Assembly (NCBI GenBank): GCA_965661055.1
Contig: CBFICS010000009.1
Location: forward strand, 13,752-77,751
Reading direction: 5' to 3'
Source: CBFHSF01 sp965661055
Lineage (GTDB): Bacteria > Bacteroidota > Bacteroidia > Flavobacteriales > Schleiferiaceae
DNA length: 64,000 bases
The translations under genes and the position numbers were made by a program. Below, one piece after another: positions 16,318 to 25,290 of this stretch (within the stretch, counting starts at the first letter, position 1; each line of letters opens with the position of its first letter). Below the pieces are notes generated by a model. The model saw only the letters and a program-made list of their open reading frames with translations. It was not told the origin of the DNA and did not search any database.

Positions 16318-17076
16318 CTACATAGACTTTAAAAAGCTAACCAAATGCTCCTTCTTTCTATTCGCAACGGGAATTCTTGACTCATCCTCCATGACTACAT
16401 ATCCCCCATCTGCTTGGACATACTTTTTGACATAGTTCATGTTAATCAAATGACTTTTGTGAATCCTTTCAAAATTGTAATCACAAAGCATATTATCAAA
16501 TTCCTTTAATGTTTTTGAAGCGAGAAGTTTCTTTCCACTTACTAGAAAAAACTGGGTGTAGTTCGATGAACTTTCACATCTCATTATTTCTGAAACCTTT
16601 AAAATATGCATCCCATCAGATGAAGGAATAACGATTTTCTTAGGAGAGTCTTGGGCTTGTCTAAAGTTCTCTAATAACACATTGATATTATCAGAAAATC
16701 CCACATCGGCCTTCTGGCCAATTTTTCTTACAGCCCTCACTAAATCTTCAGCATCTATTGGCTTTAACAAATAGTCTAAGGCACTAAACTTGATCGCTTT
16801 TATGGCATACTCATCGTGAGCTGTGGTAAAAATGATTTCAGCATTTAATGATTCATCATTCTTGGTAAAATACTCTATCACCTCAAATCCGCTTTCACCT
16901 GTAAGTTTTACATCGAGAAACACTACGTTAGGACGATGAGCTTCTATGGAAGAAACACCTGAAGCAACAGAGTCTGCTTCGTAAATTTCAACAATCTCAG
17001 GACAAAACAGTTTTAATTTTCCTTTTAATGAATCTCTTGAATTTGATTCATCATCTATAATTAGTGCTTTTAGCAT
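16318..17076 (-). CDS. LytTR-family response regulator
   Basis: 252 residues. The receiver domain comes first (acidic pair Asp8/Asp9, phospho-acceptor Asp55 in VVFLDVKLTG, conserved Thr and Lys in IIFTTAHDEYAI and YLLKPIDAED). The LytTR DNA-binding domain spans about 145-250 (FERIHKSHLINMNYVKKY and the ending ESRIPVANRKKE). It is the natural partner of the propeller histidine kinase encoded 119 bases upstream on the same strand. Targets are unknown; the divergent outer-membrane genes are candidates. Confidence 0.93.
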   Translation of the reverse strand: MLKALIIDDESNSRDSLKGKLKLFCPEIVEIYEADSVASGVSSIEAHRPNVVFLDVKLTGESGFEVIEYFTKNDESLNAEIIFTTAHDEYAIKAIKFSALDYLLKPIDAEDLVRAVRKIGQKADVGFSDNINVLLENFRQAQDSPKKIVIPSSDGMHILKVSEIMRCESSSNYTQFFLVSGKKLLASKTLKEFDNMLCDYNFERIHKSHLINMNYVKKYVQADGGYVVMEDESRIPVANRKKEHLVSFLKSM

Positions 17077-17195
17077 GGCTTTTGATTTTCTAAATTAAAA
17101 GTAACAATTCATTATTAGTTCATGACCCTATAATGATTAAAAGTAGACCTATTACTAGTAAACGAAAAGAAACTCAAGGGTATTTTAAGAATAGA

Positions 17196-20081
17196 CTAAA
17201 AATCTTCCTCTACTGGAATAATTAATACAACACGAGTACCCGCGGGGTTTCCTTCCTCATCTTTAAGGTCAATAATAGAAAATGACAGCTTGTGATGCTT
17301 AGACTTGTTTAAAAGCTCTATTCTCTCTTTGGTAATTTCTGTTGCAAGTGATTTTTTGCCAGTTTCTTTTATCTCCTTTTTCTTAGACATGTCTCTACCC
17401 ACACCGTTGTCAGTAATTGAACATTCTAAAATTTGATCACTCACCAACTTAAAAGAAACCTCTAATTTTCCGTCACCGATCTCTTTGGGTCGTAACCCAT
17501 GAAGAATGGCATTCTCAATATGAGGCTGAATTAACATTGGTGGAATGGAAACTTCATAAGGATCTAATTCATCATCTACTTCCATGCTATAGGTGAATTT
17601 TCCTTTAAACCTAAGCGACTCAAGGGTCAAGTAATGGGTTAAAAGAGAAATTTCTGATTGAAGTGGAATTAAATGTTCTCTAGAATTCTCTAATGTCAAT
17701 CGCATTAACTTAGCAAAACTGTTAAGGTATTTTACTGCTTGTTCAGGATCGTTTTTGAAAATAAAACCAGAAATAGCATCCAATGCATTGAACACAAAAT
17801 GTGGATTCATTTGAAGTCTTAGGGCTTTTCTTTCTAATTCTGCAATTTCATTCTCTATGGCAAGGGCTTGTTTAGCCCTTTTTATCCTAAGCTGGATTAA
17901 ATAATACGCTATTAGGAATAAGAAGACAGAAACACTTACAATAAACCACCAAGAAAGCCAAAACGGCGGAGTAATGGTAAATGAAAAATCAGTTTTTGTG
18001 CTGGGCCATTCTTCATAAACCTTTTTAGACTGCACGCTAAAGGTGTACTTTCCTGGAGAAACATTGGTAAATACAGCCTCACGCGTTCCACCCAACTCGG
18101 TCCATTTTTCATCTTGACCAATCAACCTATACCTGTACTCAACATCATCCCCCGCAAGGGGAAGAATAAAAGAAAACCTCAAATAATTCTGATCATAGGG
18201 CAACTGTGCTTCTTCAGGAATTTTTACCCATGGTTTTTGATTTCTTGAATACTCTGACCACTTTGTGTTTTCATTAAAAAAGAGATCTATTCGCTTAATC
18301 TGTACCTTACCTTGGTAGCTGTCTTGCTTCATTTTACTGCGCTCAATAACCACAAGACCTTTTGTTGTACCAAACAAAACTTGATCTTTCCATTGATTAT
18401 AAGCAGCTGCAGAAACATTGCATTCTAGGGTGAGTTCGGCTGAATTACCTCCGTGAATTTCACCCGTCTTCCAAACACCGCCTTCTTTGTGTAAGACTTG
18501 AACTCCCTTCTCTGACCCAACCCAAACTTCGTTTTCACTTACTTGAATTGTTGACCAAACCAAATCAGAAACTAGACCTCTATCCTCATTTAAAACTTGC
18601 GACTTTGTGGAAGAGTAAAACCAAAGACCTTTGTTAGAGGTACTAACTAGCAATTGGTCATCGACCCACTCAATATGAGTAATATTTGTGCTGTCTAAAG
18701 AAATTCCCTTAATGCTTAATGGAGAAAATTGACCTTCAGAAAACCTAAAAACCCCTTGACTGGCGGTGGCAATATACAGGTTGTTTCCTCGACTGGTCAT
18801 TTGTGTAACAGTAGCCTCTAATCCTTCTAATTTTTCAAATCGACTTCCGTCGGAGATATATATTCCTCCTCCTGTGGCAACCACCAATTTCCCGTTGTAC
18901 ACACACAGGGAAAAAATAAAATCTTTGGGCAACGACATCTGATCTCCTATGGGAAGTATTCTTCGGTGATCTTTTTTAAACAGCCCATTTTCAGTAGCCA
19001 ACCACAAGGTGTTTTTCCATTCTACGATGTCTAAAACCACTCCTGTGGGATGTGAAATGTTTTCCTCTGACCGTATCAACATTGATCCATCCCAACCCGT
19101 AATGCCTTTAGAAGAACCAAACCACACAATTCCGTTATTATCATTTTGTACGGTCCACACTTCTGTTTCTAATAAACCTTCTGCACTTGACAAAACATAA
19201 AGAGAAGGATCAACCCACTGAGAAAGCCTTGAAAGACTGCCTATCCAAATGTTGTGGTCAAAGTCTTGAAACAAAACCCTAACCTTTTCATCTTGAAGTC
19301 CATTTTGTGATTTAAACGCCTTCCAACTAAAGTCGTCAATAGAATAAAATCCAGAAAAATAAGATCCCGCATAAATCTTTTCTTCGACGTTAATAAGGGT
19401 CCTTATATCTCTTGCGAGGAGTTTAGGCATGTTTGAATAGAGAGAATAAACCTCAACATCATTAGCCACCACAACGCCAAACCTCTTGGAATTAACAATG
19501 GACTTATGTGGGCGGGTACTCAATGTATCTACCGCTTGGCCTATTATTGAAAACAAGCCGTTTTGCCCAGCTAAAATTATTGCACCATGGTCTTCAATGA
19601 CATCATAAACATTTTGAAACGAGTGTATCCTTTTAAACGCCCCCTCTTGGTAAGAAAATAATCCGTTTCGTGAACACACGTATAAACCGTCTTTTTCTCT
19701 TGTGATTTTATTCACTTTGCCTACCTCTAAATAAGAGACATTTGCCTGTGAATCAATTTTAGATTCAGAATGAAGAACAAGTCCTTTTTCGGTTCCAACC
19801 CATATGGAATCACCTTCAATAAGCAAAGATGACACAAAGGGACTTGGCAAGCGCAAATCCACTGACTGAAAGAGATTGCCATCAAATTTCACAACTCCCC
19901 CACCTTCAGTAGCTACCCATAAAAAACCTGTAGGATCTTGAACTATGTCATTGATGGTGGATACGGGCAACCCGTCTTCTACCCCGTAGGTTTTAAAAGA
20001 ATATTGCTGAGAAAATCCTCCTAAAGCCAAGAGGATAAAAAGTATGGTTAAAGTATGTTTCACAATGTGAAAATAGGACAT
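17196..20081 (-). CDS. Two-component propeller sensor histidine kinase (LytS-type kinase domain)
   Basis: About 961 residues from ATG 20081, chosen because a signal peptide follows at once (hydrophobic LTILFILLALGGFSQ) and a longer frame would run into the divergent gene at 20134. The periplasmic part has repeated Reg_prop-type propeller motifs (YGVEDGLPVSTINDIVQD near the start, then many W-x-G repeats) to about residue 640. A Y_Y_Y-type domain follows (RYRLIGQDEKWTEL), then one membrane helix (about 720-742) and a coiled coil. The kinase is of the His_kinase (PF06580) type: LQMNPHFVFNALDAI with His761, and the ATPase N-box/G1 motif near HIENAILHGLRP and TDNGVGRDM. It senses an extracytoplasmic cue and is expected to phosphorylate the adjacent LytTR regulator. 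Confidence 0.93.
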   Translation of the reverse strand: MSYFHIVKHTLTILFILLALGGFSQQYSFKTYGVEDGLPVSTINDIVQDPTGFLWVATEGGGVVKFDGNLFQSVDLRLPSPFVSSLLIEGDSIWVGTEKGLVLHSESKIDSQANVSYLEVGKVNKITREKDGLYVCSRNGLFSYQEGAFKRIHSFQNVYDVIEDHGAIILAGQNGLFSIIGQAVDTLSTRPHKSIVNSKRFGVVVANDVEVYSLYSNMPKLLARDIRTLINVEEKIYAGSYFSGFYSIDDFSWKAFKSQNGLQDEKVRVLFQDFDHNIWIGSLSRLSQWVDPSLYVLSSAEGLLETEVWTVQNDNNGIVWFGSSKGITGWDGSMLIRSEENISHPTGVVLDIVEWKNTLWLATENGLFKKDHRRILPIGDQMSLPKDFIFSLCVYNGKLVVATGGGIYISDGSRFEKLEGLEATVTQMTSRGNNLYIATASQGVFRFSEGQFSPLSIKGISLDSTNITHIEWVDDQLLVSTSNKGLWFYSSTKSQVLNEDRGLVSDLVWSTIQVSENEVWVGSEKGVQVLHKEGGVWKTGEIHGGNSAELTLECNVSAAAYNQWKDQVLFGTTKGLVVIERSKMKQDSYQGKVQIKRIDLFFNENTKWSEYSRNQKPWVKIPEEAQLPYDQNYLRFSFILPLAGDDVEYRYRLIGQDEKWTELGGTREAVFTNVSPGKYTFSVQSKKVYEEWPSTKTDFSFTITPPFWLSWWFIVSVSVFLFLIAYYLIQLRIKRAKQALAIENEIAELERKALRLQMNPHFVFNALDAISGFIFKNDPEQAVKYLNSFAKLMRLTLENSREHLIPLQSEISLLTHYLTLESLRFKGKFTYSMEVDDELDPYEVSIPPMLIQPHIENAILHGLRPKEIGDGKLEVSFKLVSDQILECSITDNGVGRDMSKKKEIKETGKKSLATEITKERIELLNKSKHHKLSFSIIDLKDEEGNPAGTRVVLIIPVEEDF

Positions 20082-20133
20082 TTCCTTTGAATTTGATTTT
20101 TTCAGTCTAGAATTCGGGTGGTAACTTCTAGGT

Positions 20134-20859
20134 ATGAAAAGCCTACTACTCTGCATTTTATTCTTACCTACAATTGTTTTTGCCCAACACGAGGACAATC
20201 AATTTAATCTTTCAGGCACTTTAAACCTGTACTCTCCTCCCATGAAAATGGAGAGGACCCAATTGTATATTTCTACCACGACGTTTTACAAGACTAAGGG
20301 GTTTAACCATCATTCTATTGGAATTCTTTTTCCCGTAAACCATGTTTTTACAGGCATAAAAATCACACGATTTGGAGACGCCATTTATTCAAAAAATCAA
20401 TTCTCAGCCTCAGCATACGTCCATTCTGAAAATTTTTATACCGGGGGAATTTTGACATTTCAGCAGGAGCAGTTTGAAGGGTTTGAGAATAGAAACTCAT
20501 TGATCTTTGGTGTTTCATCATTCTATAAATCTGATCACTATCAATTTAAAGGTAACATAAGCCTGGCACCAGACAGCACCCAGTCTTCTGCCATCACGTT
20601 AGGTTTTGGATATGAAGTCCACCATTTCACTCCGTTTATTCAATGCTCATTTCTGAACCAAATACCTTTTCAGTCTATTAAGTTTGGTCTTGTTTATCAA
20701 TCGCCTTCTTGGGGAGTAAAAACACAAGTGAACCCTAATCAAAAGTCACTTTCTGTAAATTCTTCATTCATATGGGGAAATACTTTCATCGGATTGGGAG
20801 TCACCTATTCTCTAGAAGTTCAATATGCATCAGAAATTCAAGGGAGTTATGCGTGGTAA
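20134..20859 (+). CDS. Exported outer-membrane-type beta protein, unknown function
   Basis: 241 residues. A signal peptide (LLLCILFLPTIVFAQ, cleavage after about residue 18) is followed by alternating hydrophobic/polar, Gly- and aromatic-rich strands (for example TLGFGYEVHHFTPFIQC and SFIWGNTFIGLGVTYSL), suggesting a small membrane beta barrel or OM-associated beta protein. The 3' end overlaps the next gene by 11 bases, so the two belong together. It is divergent from the sensor kinase gene, 52 bases away. No specific family recognised. Confidence 0.75.
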   Translation: MKSLLLCILFLPTIVFAQHEDNQFNLSGTLNLYSPPMKMERTQLYISTTTFYKTKGFNHHSIGILFPVNHVFTGIKITRFGDAIYSKNQFSASAYVHSENFYTGGILTFQQEQFEGFENRNSLIFGVSSFYKSDHYQFKGNISLAPDSTQSSAITLGFGYEVHHFTPFIQCSFLNQIPFQSIKFGLVYQSPSWGVKTQVNPNQKSLSVNSSFIWGNTFIGLGVTYSLEVQYASEIQGSYAW

Positions 20860-22090
20860 ACATCTATTCCTCTATCTATTAGTGTCTGTTCAAGTATTTG
20901 GGCAATGGCAGGCGGGTATTGAAAATTCTGAACTTGAGTTTACTGCAACAAAAATGAACTTTAACCTAGCAGAACCTGATGACTTTTTAGGTATAGAAAC
21001 AGTAACAGAGTTTGATGTTTTCAACCTTTTGAATTACCGAAACTCTATGTATGAAATTCATAGCTGGTGGCCCCTCTTAGATATTAAAGGTATGAACCTG
21101 GAAAAACTAAAGGTCCTTCAGGAGTCATTTTACCTTGATTCAAAAAACAACTCCCACTCAAAAAATAATTTTTCAATCGGGTACCAAACCCAAACAAAAT
21201 CATTTTCAAAAGATTTTTGGAATAGAGGAGAAAGATGGTTCTCTTCCTCACGCATTTCGAAAAACACAGAAATGGCCTTGACACTTGAAAGAGACTTCAG
21301 AGAAAAATGGATTATTAACCATCATATTAATCACCTAACAGGTTACCTGAATTTCCATCCGAAGAGCAAAAATATTGATCAAATAACCTTGGGAAGTTTT
21401 TTGATAAGCCAAGGCTTAGGACTTACCTTTTCTAACGGATTCGCAATGAAAAAACAATATTCGCCTTTTCAGTCGCTTCGTTTAAAAAACCAAATAAGAC
21501 CGTATAATGGATTTATGGAACAAAGTGCAATTTATGGAATCGGCGTATCGGGAACTTTTTTATCTGGGGAATTTAATTTCTACTATGGACTGAGAAATTT
21601 GAATGCCCAAAAAGAAAATGGTGATTTTCAAAGTCTTTCTAGCACCACGAGTATTTATTCTTTAGACACTCAAAAAAGGTTTAAAAACTATACACAAAAT
21701 GTGCTTGGATTCAATTTCTCTAAGTCAACCAAAGGATATGTTTGGACCGTAGGACAAGTTTATCTCTACTCGCCAGCTTTAGAGAAAATCCCTAATTACG
21801 GTAGAGAAATTCGTTCGTTTATTTCATTTCACAAAAAATGGAAAAGCACTTATTTTCAATACGAAGCGGCTGTAAATCAAGATTTAAAATTTGCACAGAC
21901 CCTTCAGTCTTTAACGGTTATGGGCGGCAACCACTACCTTGGATTTTCACTTTCTAAATCTCCATCACAATGGAATATTTACCCCACCACAGAGTTAAAC
22001 CTCTTTAATAAAATGGGCGGAATTAGTCTCCAGTGGTCAATGGAAAATCAGTTTTCTTTTGGGAAAATTGTTTCCAATTTCAGAATGTGA
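20849..22090 (+). CDS. Helix-hairpin-helix / beta-barrel outer-membrane-type protein, N-terminal part ending at an in-frame TGA
   Basis: 413 residues from ATG 20849 to a TGA at 22088-22090. The signal peptide (LFLYLLVSVQVFGQ) is followed by an HhH-like segment at about 35-90 (the ETVTEFDVFNLLNYRNSMYE pattern, then PLLDIKGMNLEKLKVLQ), then barrel-like strands. Homologous Bacteroidota proteins of this architecture are longer, with more strands at the C-terminus. The reading frame continues open for 161 codons directly after the stop (to 22573), with matching strand-like sequence. The gene is therefore most simply one longer protein interrupted by a single stop. The start overlaps the preceding gene by 11 bases. 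Confidence 0.7.
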   Translation: MRGKHLFLYLLVSVQVFGQWQAGIENSELEFTATKMNFNLAEPDDFLGIETVTEFDVFNLLNYRNSMYEIHSWWPLLDIKGMNLEKLKVLQESFYLDSKNNSHSKNNFSIGYQTQTKSFSKDFWNRGERWFSSSRISKNTEMALTLERDFREKWIINHHINHLTGYLNFHPKSKNIDQITLGSFLISQGLGLTFSNGFAMKKQYSPFQSLRLKNQIRPYNGFMEQSAIYGIGVSGTFLSGEFNFYYGLRNLNAQKENGDFQSLSSTTSIYSLDTQKRFKNYTQNVLGFNFSKSTKGYVWTVGQVYLYSPALEKIPNYGREIRSFISFHKKWKSTYFQYEAAVNQDLKFAQTLQSLTVMGGNHYLGFSLSKSPSQWNIYPTTELNLFNKMGGISLQWSMENQFSFGKIVSNFRM

Positions 22091-22105
22091 AAAAGCAACG
22101 TAAAC

Positions 22106-22573
22106 TTGGAATCACTTACACAACCTGAAGTGAAGTCTTTTGATATTTCACTAACTAAGAGACTTGACAAATACGACTTCACAGGTCAATGGAGTCAAAG
22201 TGAAAGCAACCGATTCAGAATATTTATGGGTAGAACATTTAACCATCTTGTAGTAAGGGGAAACTACATTACGGGAGGCCATGACTTTTTGAAAAACCAT
22301 TATACAGGAATCTATCTAGAAAAAAGAAACGAAAGCTCTTCGTACGGCGCAGCATTCGGGGTATTCAACGCTAACAAACAATCACTTTACAGGCCGGTAA
22401 AAACAATACTTTCAGGGTTTCCATTTAGGTCCATTTCTGGCCGGGGGACAGAAATTCAAGTATGGTTAAAAGCAAAAATCAGAAAAATTGAAATCGGAAT
22501 ATTAAGTCATTACACCCTGTATGCAACCAAACCTAATGGCTTAAACATTCAGTTCTCAATAGTATATCGTTAA
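22106..22573 (+). pseudogene. C-terminal continuation of the interrupted HhH/barrel protein
   Basis: Same frame as the 20849 gene, separated from it only by the TGA at 22088-22090. A TTG at 22106 could restart translation, but there is no ATG and no signal peptide. The 155 residues read like barrel strands and turns (SFDISLTKRLDKYDFTGQW; RFRIFMGRTFNHLVVRGNY; SFPF-type turn GFPFRSISGRGTEIQVWLK) ending QFSIVYR, a typical barrel-closing C-terminus with a terminal aromatic. A separate secreted role is implausible without an export signal, so I call it the lost or read-through C-terminus. The last 4 bases overlap the convergent aroB. Confidence 0.6.
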
Positions 22574-23637
22574 ACGCAATACTCTTGTAGCGCCAAGATT
22601 ATGTTTTCTTCAGAGACCTCAACATCAAAATCACAAGAACCTAAATCCTTTAAAAGAGAAAACTTGACTTTGTTAGATTGATTTTTCTTGTCCTTTTTTA
22701 TCCATTGCAATAATTCTGGAATCGCTTCAGAAGAAATTGGCAACTGGCCATACAATGCGTATAAACCTTGAAGAATTCCATCACATTCTCTAAGCGGTAA
22801 TCCGTTAAATTTATGGCTCATCCATGTTTCTACGACCATGCCTGCAGCAACTGCTTCACCATGAGAAACGCCATGATCTATGCTCATTAAATACGATTCA
22901 AAGGCATGTCCAATGGTATGTCCGAAGTTTAATATTTTCCGAACACCCGCTTCGGTAGGATCAGCCTTTACAACCTCGTTTTTTATTTCAATACTTCTTC
23001 CAATCAGAGAGTAAAAGCTTTCAGAACCCAATTCGGGCTCTTCCATGGCGTGAAAAAAATGATCGGCATCTTTTATCAATCCATGCTTTAAGATTTCTGC
23101 GTACCCAGAACGTATTTCATATTCATGAAGAGTTTCAATAAATTCAGGAAACACAAACACGGCTCTTGGCTGATTAAACAGTCCGACCAAGTTCTTTACC
23201 CCCATGTGATCAATTCCAGTTTTTCCTCCCGCGGAAGCGTCAACTTGAGCCAGCAAAGAAGTAGGGACGTTCAAATAAGAGATTCCTCTCATATACGTTC
23301 CCGCAACAAATCCGCCAATATCTGTAACTACCCCACCTCCTAAATTTATCAATAAAGACTTTCTATCAGCTTTCAGTTCGGTTAAAACACTCCATAATTG
23401 AGAAGCAATTTCAATAGACTTACTTTCCTCACCGAAAGGGATTTCAAGTAACTCATAATCGTGAATTGCAGGAGTATTTCCCAAAAATTTTGGCAAACAA
23501 AAAGGCTGAGTATTCTCATCGACTAAAATGAAAATTTTTGAAAACTCATCTCGGTGCTCTTCTAACCACTTATTGCATGATTCTAGAGCATTTTCTCCGA
23601 AATAGATAGGCGAAAAAAAGGTATTATTTTGCATCAT
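22570..23637 (-). CDS. aroB: 3-dehydroquinate synthase
   Basis: 355 residues. It converts DAHP to 3-dehydroquinate, the second step of the shikimate pathway, with NAD and a divalent metal. Family motifs: INLGGGVVTDIGGFVAGTY near residue 98, NVPTSLLAQVDASAGGKTG near 123, metal ligands in ILNFGHTIGHAFES near 240 and DHGVSHGEAVAAGM. Two adjacent ATG codons mark the start. Its promoter region overlaps that of the divergent proline dehydrogenase gene, and its stop overlaps the preceding convergent frame by 4 bases (TTAA). Confidence 0.97.
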   Translation of the reverse strand: MMQNNTFFSPIYFGENALESCNKWLEEHRDEFSKIFILVDENTQPFCLPKFLGNTPAIHDYELLEIPFGEESKSIEIASQLWSVLTELKADRKSLLINLGGGVVTDIGGFVAGTYMRGISYLNVPTSLLAQVDASAGGKTGIDHMGVKNLVGLFNQPRAVFVFPEFIETLHEYEIRSGYAEILKHGLIKDADHFFHAMEEPELGSESFYSLIGRSIEIKNEVVKADPTEAGVRKILNFGHTIGHAFESYLMSIDHGVSHGEAVAAGMVVETWMSHKFNGLPLRECDGILQGLYALYGQLPISSEAIPELLQWIKKDKKNQSNKVKFSLLKDLGSCDFDVEVSEENIILALQEYCV

Positions 23638-23646
23638 ATACTAGCA

Positions 23647-23654
23647 CAAAGTTA
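23647..23654 (-). promoter_or_regulatory. -7 promoter element of aroB
   Basis: On the minus strand this reads TAACTTTG, an exact TAnnTTTG match, 9 bases before the first aroB ATG, implying a very short leader. Confidence 0.5.
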
Positions 23655-23666
23655 CACTTTACAATG

Positions 23667-23674
23667 TATATTTG
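23667..23674 (+). promoter_or_regulatory. -7 promoter element of the proline dehydrogenase gene
   Basis: TATATTTG matches TAnnTTTG and ends 19 bases before ATG 23694. It overlaps an upstream in-frame ATG (23664), which therefore cannot be the translated start. It lies 12 bases from the divergent aroB element. Confidence 0.55.
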
Positions 23675-23693
23675 TTGTGTAAAATTAAGGGTC

Positions 23694-24869
23694 ATGAAGA
23701 TTGATTTTTCTAACACTGAGGTTGCCTTTAAGTCTAAGAGCCTCACTGAGCTAAGACAGAGTTATTTTCTCTTTAAAACACTTTCTCATCCGTTTTTAGT
23801 AAACTCTGGAAAAGCCATTACCAAACTGAGTTTCAGAATAGGGCTACCTGTGAGAGGGGTTATCAAGGCAACCGTTTATGAACATTTTGTTGGAGGCGAA
23901 AGCATTGAAGAGTGCAACCCTGCCATAATGCGACTGTTAGAAAACAAGGTCAACACCATTCTAGACTACTCTGTAGAAGGAAAAGAATCTGAAGCGGATT
24001 TTGACCGCACCATGAATACCACCCTAAAGACCATTGAGGTTTCAAAAACACATGTGGGCATTCCGCTAACAGTGTTTAAACCAACGGGTGTGGGTCGTTT
24101 TGCCCTGTATGAAAAGGTGAACAAAAAAGAAACCCTGTCTGCCAGTGAAGAGGCTGAATGGGAAAGAGTAATCAATCGATTTTACACCATTGCCCAAGCG
24201 GCCTATGATGCAGGAACTCCTGTAATGGTAGACGCCGAAGAGTCATGGATTCAAGATTGTATTGACGACTTGGTTCAGGAGCTTATGATGAAGTACAATA
24301 CGGTAAGTCCGATGGTATACAACACCTTACAAATGTACCGTTGGGATCGTATTGAATATTTAAAAAACGCCTGGTCACACGCCGACCGTCATGGGTACAA
24401 AATGGGAATGAAGATTGTGAGAGGAGCTTACATGGAAAAAGAGCGAGACCGCGCTCTTGAACATGGGTATACAGACCCTATTCAACCTTCTAAAGAAGCT
24501 ACTGATCACGATTACAATCAAGCGTTGTCTTTTATACTTGATCACATTGATACTTTTAGCGTAGTAGCAGGAACCCACAATGAAGAGTCCTCTCAACTTT
24601 TAGTTGATTTGATGAACGAAAGAGGACTGTCAATTGACGATCCTAGAATTTGGTTTGCACAACTTTACGGAATGTCTGATCACATTTCGTTTAACCTAGC
24701 CCATCAAGGATTTAACGTTGTGAAGTACGTGCCTTTTGGTCCTGTTCAAGATGTTATGCCTTACCTTTTTAGAAGAGCAGAAGAAAACACAAGTGTTGCG
24801 GGACAAACCGGACGTGAATTGACTTTGATTGACAAAGAATTAGAGAGACGTAAAAAAATGGCGGTTTAG
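23694..24869 (+). CDS. Proline dehydrogenase (stand-alone, PutA N-terminal activity)
   Basis: 391 residues, the monofunctional ProDH form that oxidises proline to pyrroline-5-carboxylate with FAD. The TIM-barrel motifs are present: MVDAEESWIQDCIDD near 175-190, KMGMKIVRGAYMEKERDRA near 240, the substrate loop FAQLYGMSDHIS near 320, and the end PYLFRRAEENTS, where the paired Arg residues bind the proline carboxylate. The start at 23694 is set by the promoter element overlapping the earlier ATG. The 3' end overlaps the convergent DUF4258 gene by 4 bases (TTAG). Confidence 0.94.
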   Translation: MKIDFSNTEVAFKSKSLTELRQSYFLFKTLSHPFLVNSGKAITKLSFRIGLPVRGVIKATVYEHFVGGESIEECNPAIMRLLENKVNTILDYSVEGKESEADFDRTMNTTLKTIEVSKTHVGIPLTVFKPTGVGRFALYEKVNKKETLSASEEAEWERVINRFYTIAQAAYDAGTPVMVDAEESWIQDCIDDLVQELMMKYNTVSPMVYNTLQMYRWDRIEYLKNAWSHADRHGYKMGMKIVRGAYMEKERDRALEHGYTDPIQPSKEATDHDYNQALSFILDHIDTFSVVAGTHNEESSQLLVDLMNERGLSIDDPRIWFAQLYGMSDHISFNLAHQGFNVVKYVPFGPVQDVMPYLFRRAEENTSVAGQTGRELTLIDKELERRKKMAV

Positions 24870-25249
24870 CGGCAATCGCAGCTTTCATTAGCCATTACAT
24901 CAACAATGATGGCGGTTGAATCATAGTTTTCAATCATCACACTAAATTCCTTTTCAAACTTTTTGGATTGGATGTAGTATGCTTTTTGGCTTTCTTCCTT
25001 GGTTTGAGACTTTGAAAAGTCAACTTCTCCGTTATTTAGAATGTAGTCAAAAGCTAAAGAGTCAAGCTCGGCACAATCCCATTTGCATTTTGCCGTTGGC
25101 GAAAACGTAATTTCTTTTTTCCTAAGGTCACTTAAAACCCTGTCATTCGGAAAGTAAGAGCACTGTAAATCTCTATCTCCGAAAAAAACCATAACCAAAA
25201 GGCTACCTAAAACCACCCCTACCAGGTAGTACCCTATTCTCTTTAACAA
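24866..25249 (-). CDS. DUF4258-like membrane-anchored protein
   Basis: 127 residues. One N-terminal membrane segment (IGYYLVGVVLGSLLVMVFFG) is followed by CSYFPNDRVLSDLRKKEITFS, a pattern typical of the Bacteroidota DUF4258-type proteins, then a segment GEVDFSKSQTKEE and a short C-terminal beta part. The start is a TTG; no ATG is nearby. It lies 41 bases downstream of ald on the same strand, an association I recall from related genomes. The C-terminus carries two Cys (ESCDCR). Function unknown. Confidence 0.75.
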   Translation of the reverse strand: MLKRIGYYLVGVVLGSLLVMVFFGDRDLQCSYFPNDRVLSDLRKKEITFSPTAKCKWDCAELDSLAFDYILNNGEVDFSKSQTKEESQKAYYIQSKKFEKEFSVMIENYDSTAIIVDVMANESCDCR

Positions 25250-25290
25250 AACGAAAAGTATTTAAAGCCGCGAAGGTAAAAACGAATTGG

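Noticed and set aside
20082..20198. N-terminal extension of the propeller sensor kinase
   Set aside because: It would overlap the divergent gene and put 39 hydrophilic residues in front of a perfectly good signal peptide.
22088..22090. Selenocysteine or programmed read-through at the in-frame TGA
   Set aside because: No hairpin directly downstream that I could recognise as a SECIS element, and an outer-membrane beta barrel is not a known selenoprotein type. A mutation or sequence error is simpler.
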